This document shows, one piece after another, positions 58,864-64,000 of a stretch of DNA of 64,000 bases. The notes under the pieces are model-generated. The model worked only from the letters and a program-made list of their open reading frames with translations. It had not been told where the DNA came from and did not search any database. The position numbers and the translations under genes were made by a program. The first letter of the stretch is position 1. Each line of letters starts with the position of its first letter. Source of the DNA: Bradyrhizobium sp. MOS002 (GTDB lineage: Bacteria; Pseudomonadota; Alphaproteobacteria; Rhizobiales; Xanthobacteraceae); the NCBI RefSeq assembly GCF_003020115.1, contig NZ_PYFX01000012.1, positions 62,001 through 126,000 of the forward strand. Direction: 5' to 3'.

Positions 58864-59739
58864 TCACCGGGACATGTTCCACTGCGATTCGTCGCCCCGC
58901 ACCGGAAATTGTTCAGATCCTGTCACCCGCTCCAGATCATTGATCCTGACAAAGAAGTTCGGCTGGGCAACCGTCAGGGTAAACGCCACGCATGCGATAC
59001 GGTTCTCGTCAGTCTGGTAACGACGTACCTCTACGTTACGATTGCTGAAGGCCCCTGCGAAAGAAGGAGATACCCCCAATGCGGCAATTAAGCGACTCTT
59101 GAACTGGGCCACGACAACGCCGGTTGTGAAGGAAAATTGCCCGCGATTGCTCCTGCCGCCAAAGCTGTCGCTCGTCAGGTCATTAGACTCCTTGCACTGG
59201 TCGCGCCGCCCCACATAGGCGGAATGCAGCCCGCCCTCGATAACGGATTTTTCGGCCCATGGGATACGCGACACACTATCATGATACCTATCATAGGATT
59301 CGCCGCGAACCTGTCCCTCGAACGAGGAGGATTTGAAGACATATTTCCTTGGGCATTCCGGGCGTGGATAGGGTCGGGCCGGCTCGATGCGCCTGAGACC
59401 GACCATTTCCGGCCCTGGCGGGGCGGGGTCGGCGCCCAGCATGCGACCGCTCTTGATCACGAGCATTCCAGGCCTGCCTTGCGGCAGCCAGTTCTCGCGG
59501 GCGACATAGATGAAGTCCACTTCCGTGGGCCGCTTGCTGTCGATGGAAGGATCAGTGGCCAACTGCGTCCACCCCACAGTCCTGGGCGCCAGATGCGGCC
59601 GATAGAACAGAGCGCCGTCCTGCAACTGAGAGAGATCGGCCTTCATTCCCCCACATAGAACAGTTTGGCCGGCGGCCGGATCGACGGCCGCCGCGAAAAC
59701 GACGGCCAGTGCTGCGACAGCAAGGATTTTGCTCTTCAT
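58864..59739 (-). CDS. Exported hypothetical protein
   Basis: 291 residues with a signal peptide (MKSKILAVAALAVVFAAAVDPAAGQ) and no recognised domain. The mature part has five cysteines and segments such as VDFIYVARENWLPQG and QFKSRLIAALGVSPSFAGAF. ATG 59739 was chosen because the upstream 60 codons of the open frame lack any start features and the signal peptide begins here. It is 63 bases after the five-span protein gene in the same orientation. Confidence 0.65.
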   Translation of the reverse strand: MKSKILAVAALAVVFAAAVDPAAGQTVLCGGMKADLSQLQDGALFYRPHLAPRTVGWTQLATDPSIDSKRPTEVDFIYVARENWLPQGRPGMLVIKSGRMLGADPAPPGPEMVGLRRIEPARPYPRPECPRKYVFKSSSFEGQVRGESYDRYHDSVSRIPWAEKSVIEGGLHSAYVGRRDQCKESNDLTSDSFGGRSNRGQFSFTTGVVVAQFKSRLIAALGVSPSFAGAFSNRNVEVRRYQTDENRIACVAFTLTVAQPNFFVRINDLERVTGSEQFPVRGDESQWNMSR

Positions 59740-59950
59740 GAGTATCGTTGCCCCATCAATATCTCGAGGGCACCGCAATATATGGATGACCTTCGCCCTC
59801 TGGTTGTGCGGATATAGCATGCAGATTCGGCTTTCGCCATGCTCGAGTGGCCCGAGATAGCCCTCCCCCTCGCAACCGTCATCGGACCGCACTACCTTCC
59901 CCCTGCTCGGCCGGATCAACCGGCCAGCCGAACATGATCGGGAGGACGCG

Positions 59951-61171
59951 ATGACACGCCAAAAGCAGCGTGACCAGGATGCTGCGCTTTCACGACGAAC
60001 GCTCGTTCAGGGGCTTGCGCTCGGCGCCGCCACTTTGGCCGGCGCCGGCTCCGCGCTGGCCCAGACCGGACCTGCCGCGCCGCCGACGACGATTACCACC
60101 CCGCCACGCGATTTCGGTCCCAACGGCGCGCCGACCACCTATTTCTGGGACCCCGACGTGATCGCGGTCGATCCGTCCTTCAACGATCTCGCGCAGCCCA
60201 ACACGGCGATCAAGCGTCTCTATACCGGCGTGCTGTGGGCTGAAGGCCCGGCATGGAGTGCACAGGGCCGCTATCTGCTCTGGAGCGACATTCCCAACAA
60301 CAGGCAGATGCGCTGGAGCGAAGACGACGGTCGCGTCAGCGTGTTCCGATCGCCGTCCAACAACTCCAATGGCAACTCGTTCGACTTTCAGGGCCGCCAG
60401 CTCTCTTGCGAACATTTGACCCGGCGGGTCACGCGTTATGAACATGACGGCACCGCGACCGTGCTTTGCGACAACTACAACGGCAAGAAGCTGAACTCGC
60501 CGAACGACGTCGTCGCGCATCCTGACGGCAGCTACTGGTTTACCGATCCGCCCTATGGCGGCCAGCTCTACGAAGGCGAGCCCGACGCCGCGGGCGGTCC
60601 GAGCAACACCAGTGGCAAGCTCAATCCGCGGATTGGACAGCCGGCCGGCTTCGCACCGGGCAAGCGCGAGCTGCCGACCAATTGCTATCGCATCGACCCT
60701 AGCGGCCGTGTCGATCTCGTCGTCACCGAGGAGCAGGTGCCAGATCCGAACGGGCTGTGTTTCTCGCCGGACTTCAAGAAGCTCTACGTCGTGTCAACCG
60801 GCAAGGGACCCGGCGACACCGGGCCCGGCGGCAAGGGCGAGATCTTCGTGTTCGACGTCGGCGCCGACAACAAGCTCACCAACCACAAGCGGTTCAGCGA
60901 GTGCGTGATCGACGGCGTGAAGTGCGGGCCGGACGGCGTGCGCTGCGACGTCAACGGCAACGTCTGGGCGTCTAGCAACGCCGGCCGTGCCGTCGGCTAC
61001 AGCGGCGTGACGACCTGGTCGCCGGACGGCAAGCTGCTCGGCCGCATCCGGCTGCCCGAAGTGTGCGGCAACGTCTGCTTCGGCGGCCCCAAGCGCAACC
61101 GCCTGTTCATGGCCGCGAGCCAGTCGCTCTATGCGGTGTACACGGCCACGCAGGGCGCAGGCCCGGGCTGA
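59951..61171 (+). CDS. Exported SMP-30/gluconolactonase-family protein
   Basis: Beta-propeller hydrolase of 406 residues. The Tat leader is LSRRTLVQGLALGAATLAGAGSALAQ. Propeller motifs include LWAEGPAWSAQGRYLLWSDIPNNRQM, KKLNSPNDVVAHPDGSYWFTDPPYG and PDPNGLCFSPDFKKLYV, carrying the Glu, Asn and Asp metal ligands of the family. It should hydrolyse a sugar or other lactone in the periplasm. GGAGG lies before the ATG. It is divergent from the exported protein gene, 211 bases away. Confidence 0.9.
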   Translation: MTRQKQRDQDAALSRRTLVQGLALGAATLAGAGSALAQTGPAAPPTTITTPPRDFGPNGAPTTYFWDPDVIAVDPSFNDLAQPNTAIKRLYTGVLWAEGPAWSAQGRYLLWSDIPNNRQMRWSEDDGRVSVFRSPSNNSNGNSFDFQGRQLSCEHLTRRVTRYEHDGTATVLCDNYNGKKLNSPNDVVAHPDGSYWFTDPPYGGQLYEGEPDAAGGPSNTSGKLNPRIGQPAGFAPGKRELPTNCYRIDPSGRVDLVVTEEQVPDPNGLCFSPDFKKLYVVSTGKGPGDTGPGGKGEIFVFDVGADNKLTNHKRFSECVIDGVKCGPDGVRCDVNGNVWASSNAGRAVGYSGVTTWSPDGKLLGRIRLPEVCGNVCFGGPKRNRLFMAASQSLYAVYTATQGAGPG

Positions 61172-61369
61172 GCCCGCGCGAGAGACCACAAGCACGGGCG
61201 TCGGCGTGGACCGCCGGCGCCCGCGGTTCCCTGATCGCAATCAAGCTATGCCCCGGGCAAATCTCCGCCATCAATCCAACGAAGATTGAATCGCGCGGCA
61301 AGGCCGCAGCGCGGCGCGAAGACATGATGCTCTTCGTTCCCGCGCCCGACTTGAACCGGGAGTTGCGCG

Positions 61370-62554
61370 ATGCGCCGTATGCCAAACGACACCATCATCG
61401 TCAGCGTTGGGACCCAGCAATTCGTCACTGAGTTCGGAGACCCGGGCCTGCCGAACGACGGCCGCGGCGGAAGCGACAAGATGATCGCGACCGTCGACGG
61501 GAGCAACGCGGTCCTGACATTCGTTGGCGACGACCAGGGCCTGCAAGGACATTCTCACGGAGGAAACGACCATCTCGCTGCGACCGTCACGGGCTTCGGC
61601 GATTACGTGTTCGTCGACGGCGATGCGCAGGCGATGTCCGGCCACGCCCGTGGCGGCAACGATGTATTTTACGTCGATGCATCGACATCGATCTACGCGA
61701 CACTCGGTGTTTTTGGCGATGCCGAAACCGCCATGTCAGCCGACACGAAAGGCGGCAATGACGTCGTCATTGCATCGATGGGAAACAGATCGTCCGGCGC
61801 GTTCAGCGGAGACTCCGGCAGTTCGATGAGCGATCATGCGCAAGGCGGCAATGATATCCTCAGCGTGACCCAGGTCGGCATTTACGGCGGCGCTTCGATA
61901 TCGGGCGAGGCCCTCGTGTCCATGAGCGGCGATGCGCGCGGCGGCAACGACATCCTGATCTACACCGTCGGTGCCGCGGCCCAATCCGGCGGCGCGTCCC
62001 TGGTCGGAGACGCAGGCTACATGAGCGACGATACCCGTGGCGGCAACGATATCCTGATCGCGGCTGTCAACGGCAACCCGGACTCCACGTCCATCGTGCT
62101 CGTGGGAGATGCCTCGAACATGTCAGGCAACGCGCATGGCGGAGATGATATCCTCCTCGGCAGCAACCGCGACGATTGGCTGTATGGCGATGCACAGACC
62201 TACGCCCCGTTCACAGCCGGCTCGATCACGGGCGGCAAGGACATGCTGAATGGCGGTGGCGGAAATGACCAGCTCTGGGGCGGACCGAACGACGACAGAT
62301 TCGTCTTCAACCAGGGCTCGGGCCTCGACGTGATCAACGATTTCGACGAGGGTAACAAGGCTGTCGGCAGCACGGCGCGAGAGCATGATTTGATCAATTT
62401 GCACGATTACGGCTTCGCAGACTGGGCGGCGCTGAAAGGCCTGATCAGTGATGACAGCACAGGAAACGCGATGATCCATCTGACGGCGACCGACACGATC
62501 ACGCTGGAGGGGGTCCATACCGCGGATCTCCATGCGAAGGATTTCATTGTGTAA
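61370..62554 (+). CDS. Protein with ~32-residue RTX-like calcium-binding repeats
   Basis: 394 residues without a signal peptide. From about residue 33 to 260 it is built of units of 31-33 residues. Each has GDA..MS and then GGND followed by a short strand; GGND or a variant falls at 33, 64, 95, 128, 159, 191, 224 and 257. The end has ordinary RTX sequence (LNGGGGNDQLWGGPNDDRFVF and a serralysin-like GLDVINDFDEG), suggesting type I secretion. No secretion genes are in the window. ATG 61370 has GGGAG seven bases ahead. Confidence 0.8.
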   Translation: MRRMPNDTIIVSVGTQQFVTEFGDPGLPNDGRGGSDKMIATVDGSNAVLTFVGDDQGLQGHSHGGNDHLAATVTGFGDYVFVDGDAQAMSGHARGGNDVFYVDASTSIYATLGVFGDAETAMSADTKGGNDVVIASMGNRSSGAFSGDSGSSMSDHAQGGNDILSVTQVGIYGGASISGEALVSMSGDARGGNDILIYTVGAAAQSGGASLVGDAGYMSDDTRGGNDILIAAVNGNPDSTSIVLVGDASNMSGNAHGGDDILLGSNRDDWLYGDAQTYAPFTAGSITGGKDMLNGGGGNDQLWGGPNDDRFVFNQGSGLDVINDFDEGNKAVGSTAREHDLINLHDYGFADWAALKGLISDDSTGNAMIHLTATDTITLEGVHTADLHAKDFIV

Positions 62555-62563
62555 GGGAGAATC

Positions 62564-63667
62564 ATGCGCGTTGTGATCTGCGGCGGCGGCGTGATCGGCG
62601 CCTGCACCGCCTGGTTTCTTCGACGTCACGGCATCGATGTCATCGTCGTGGAACGAACCGAGGTGGCGGCCGCCGCGTCAGGCAAGGCGGGCGGCTTCCT
62701 CGCGCGCGATTGGTGCGAGGGCTCACCGCTCGATGCGCTGGCGCGACGGAGCTTTGCGATCCATGCGCAACTGCCGGAAGAGATCGCAGGCGATTGGGGC
62801 TATCGCCCGATGACCGCTTACAGCGGCTTCGTTGCTGCCGACGGCCATCCGCGCCGCGATGCGCCGTCCGCGCTCGGCTGGCTCAGCGACGGCGTCATCA
62901 TCGCCCAGCGCATCGGCACGGTGGAGACCACTGCGATCGTTCACCCCAAAAAATTCACCTCAGCCGTGATGAACGCGACGCTCGCGCAAGGCGCCGAGCT
63001 TCGCAGCGGCCACGTGACCGGCATCATGCGCGATGCGGACGGCACGACCGCGACGGGTGTCGAGGTCGACGGCCGCATCGTCGAGGCGGACGCCGTCGTG
63101 ATCACGATGGGACCATGGTCGCTGCTCGCCGCGCAATGGATGAGCCTGCCCGCCGTCTACGGCCAGCGCAGCCCGAGCATCGTCTACGACACCGGCACGG
63201 ATGCGCCGGCCGATGCGCTGTTCCTGGATTATGAGGAGAATGGCGGTGCCGTGTCGATCGAGGTCTTTCCTCGCGCCGACGGCAGCACGCATATCACCGC
63301 TCTCTCCGACATCGCACCGCTTCCGCTCGATCCGGCCGCCGTGACGCCGGACCACGACGCCATCGCGCGCCTGCAAACCATGTCCGAGCGGCTGTCGCCG
63401 CTGTTCCGCGCCGAGAGGATCATCGCGCGGCAGGCCTGCTTTCGTCCCGTGACACAGGACGGCCTGCCGCTGATCGGCAAGGTGCCGAAAAGTGAAGGTC
63501 TTTATGTTGCGACAGGCCACAATGTGTGGGGCATCCTGAATGCGCCCGCCACCGGCGAGGCCATGGCGCAACTGATCGCGGAGGGCGCGACGCGCGAGGT
63601 GGATATCTCACCATTTGATCCCGCTCGGCTCCAGCCGCTTGATCCTTCGCTGCTGCAAGCGCGCTGA
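62564..63667 (+). CDS. FAD-dependent amino-acid/amine oxidoreductase (DAO family)
   Basis: 367 residues. The FAD fold is VVICGGGVIGACTAWFLRRHGIDVIVVER with the SGKAGGFLARDWC loop; the C-terminal part has ACFRPVTQDGLPLIGKVP and GLYVATGHNVWGILNAPATGE, as in glycine or D-amino-acid oxidases. The substrate cannot be told from sequence. It begins nine bases after the RTX-like gene with GGGAG, so the two may be co-transcribed, which is an odd pairing. Confidence 0.88.
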   Translation: MRVVICGGGVIGACTAWFLRRHGIDVIVVERTEVAAAASGKAGGFLARDWCEGSPLDALARRSFAIHAQLPEEIAGDWGYRPMTAYSGFVAADGHPRRDAPSALGWLSDGVIIAQRIGTVETTAIVHPKKFTSAVMNATLAQGAELRSGHVTGIMRDADGTTATGVEVDGRIVEADAVVITMGPWSLLAAQWMSLPAVYGQRSPSIVYDTGTDAPADALFLDYEENGGAVSIEVFPRADGSTHITALSDIAPLPLDPAAVTPDHDAIARLQTMSERLSPLFRAERIIARQACFRPVTQDGLPLIGKVPKSEGLYVATGHNVWGILNAPATGEAMAQLIAEGATREVDISPFDPARLQPLDPSLLQAR

Positions 63668-63908
63668 ACCATAGCTGCTTATCGACCGTCGTTGTGCGCG
63701 CCTGCGACAGCGGCGCATGCCCACCGGCGAAATCTGCATGCCTGCGCGTGAAACGGGTCTGACAGCTTTCCTGCCCGCTATTTGCGCAGCGCTAGACTTT
63801 AGTCCGTGCCTCACAATCCTGAACGCGGTTTCACTTGCCGAGAATGTCTCCGCCGGTATAGTCGCGACATAATGGCTCATAAGAGGCCTGTCGAAGGGAG
63901 AGAACAAG

Positions 63909-64000
63909 ATGAAGAAACCGCTCTCTGTTGCGTTGCGAATAGCACTCGGTACCGCCGCGGCCGCTGTGTTGATGACGTCAGGCGCGGCACTTGCGGCTGA
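63909..64000 (+). CDS. Exported protein, N-terminus only
   Basis: The first 30 residues are visible: a signal peptide with KKPLSVALRIALGTAAAAVL and an Ala-rich cleavage region (GAALAA). GGGAG lies eight bases ahead of the ATG. The mature protein lies outside the window, so no family can be named. Confidence 0.7.
   Translation, partial: MKKPLSVALRIALGTAAAAVLMTSGAALAA

Overview
This window is GC-rich alphaproteobacterial DNA, most likely from a photosynthetic Bradyrhizobium or a close relative such as Rhodopseudomonas. The evidence is the layout of the photosynthesis gene cluster, the pairing of two PpsR regulators with a bacteriophytochrome, and several small proteins of Bradyrhizobium type. 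The strain cannot be named from the sequence alone.

Positions 1-33700 are one side of a photosynthesis gene cluster. From the left come the end of a heme oxygenase (biliverdin supply), a bacteriophytochrome with no visible kinase, a first ppsR and cytochrome c2. A minus-strand superoperon then reads, in transcription order, crtE-crtF-bchC-bchX-bchY-bchZ-pufQ-pufB-pufA-pufL-pufM-ppsR-bchG-(BCD transporter)-bchP-tspO-small membrane protein. On the far side of crtE, crtD-crtC run divergently. A second minus-strand group (alpha/beta hydrolase, bchO, crtI, crtB, hemF, 48-aa membrane protein) makes carotenoids and supplies tetrapyrrole. A third group (divergent hemC, bchI, bchD) converges on hemE. 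TGT-N12-ACA operators of PpsR type lie before cycA, bchC, crtE/crtD and crtI (two in tandem). The genes bchH, bchM, bchFNBL, acsF/bchE, puhA and puc are not in the window and are presumably to its left.

Positions 33900-39150 hold flanking genes: a DUF3422 protein, a membrane alpha/beta hydrolase, a DUF427 protein, a small membrane protein, an ECF sigma factor and a single-domain response regulator. A perfect PpsR-type box lies between the divergent sigma factor and membrane protein, which suggests the light/redox regulon extends beyond the pigment genes. A 1.2-kb stretch with a decayed gene and no convincing CDS follows.

Positions 40590-49370 are a formate dehydrogenase locus: a small Tat protein, molybdenum/[4Fe-4S] catalytic subunit, FeS subunit, cytochrome b subunit, a convergent poly-ferredoxin-like protein, DUF3305 and DUF3306 proteins and a TorD-type chaperone. 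Two tiny membrane proteins, a broken integrase and a tRNA-Lys(CUU) close this block and look like an old integration boundary.

Positions 50680-64000 look like chromosomal backbone with some unusual genes: a Spy/CpxP-like periplasmic protein, a TRAP solute-binding protein, leuA with a leucine-rich leader peptide, a membrane patatin-like protein, an exported SMP-30 lactonase, a protein with about 32-residue RTX-like repeats, an FAD oxidoreductase and the start of an exported protein.
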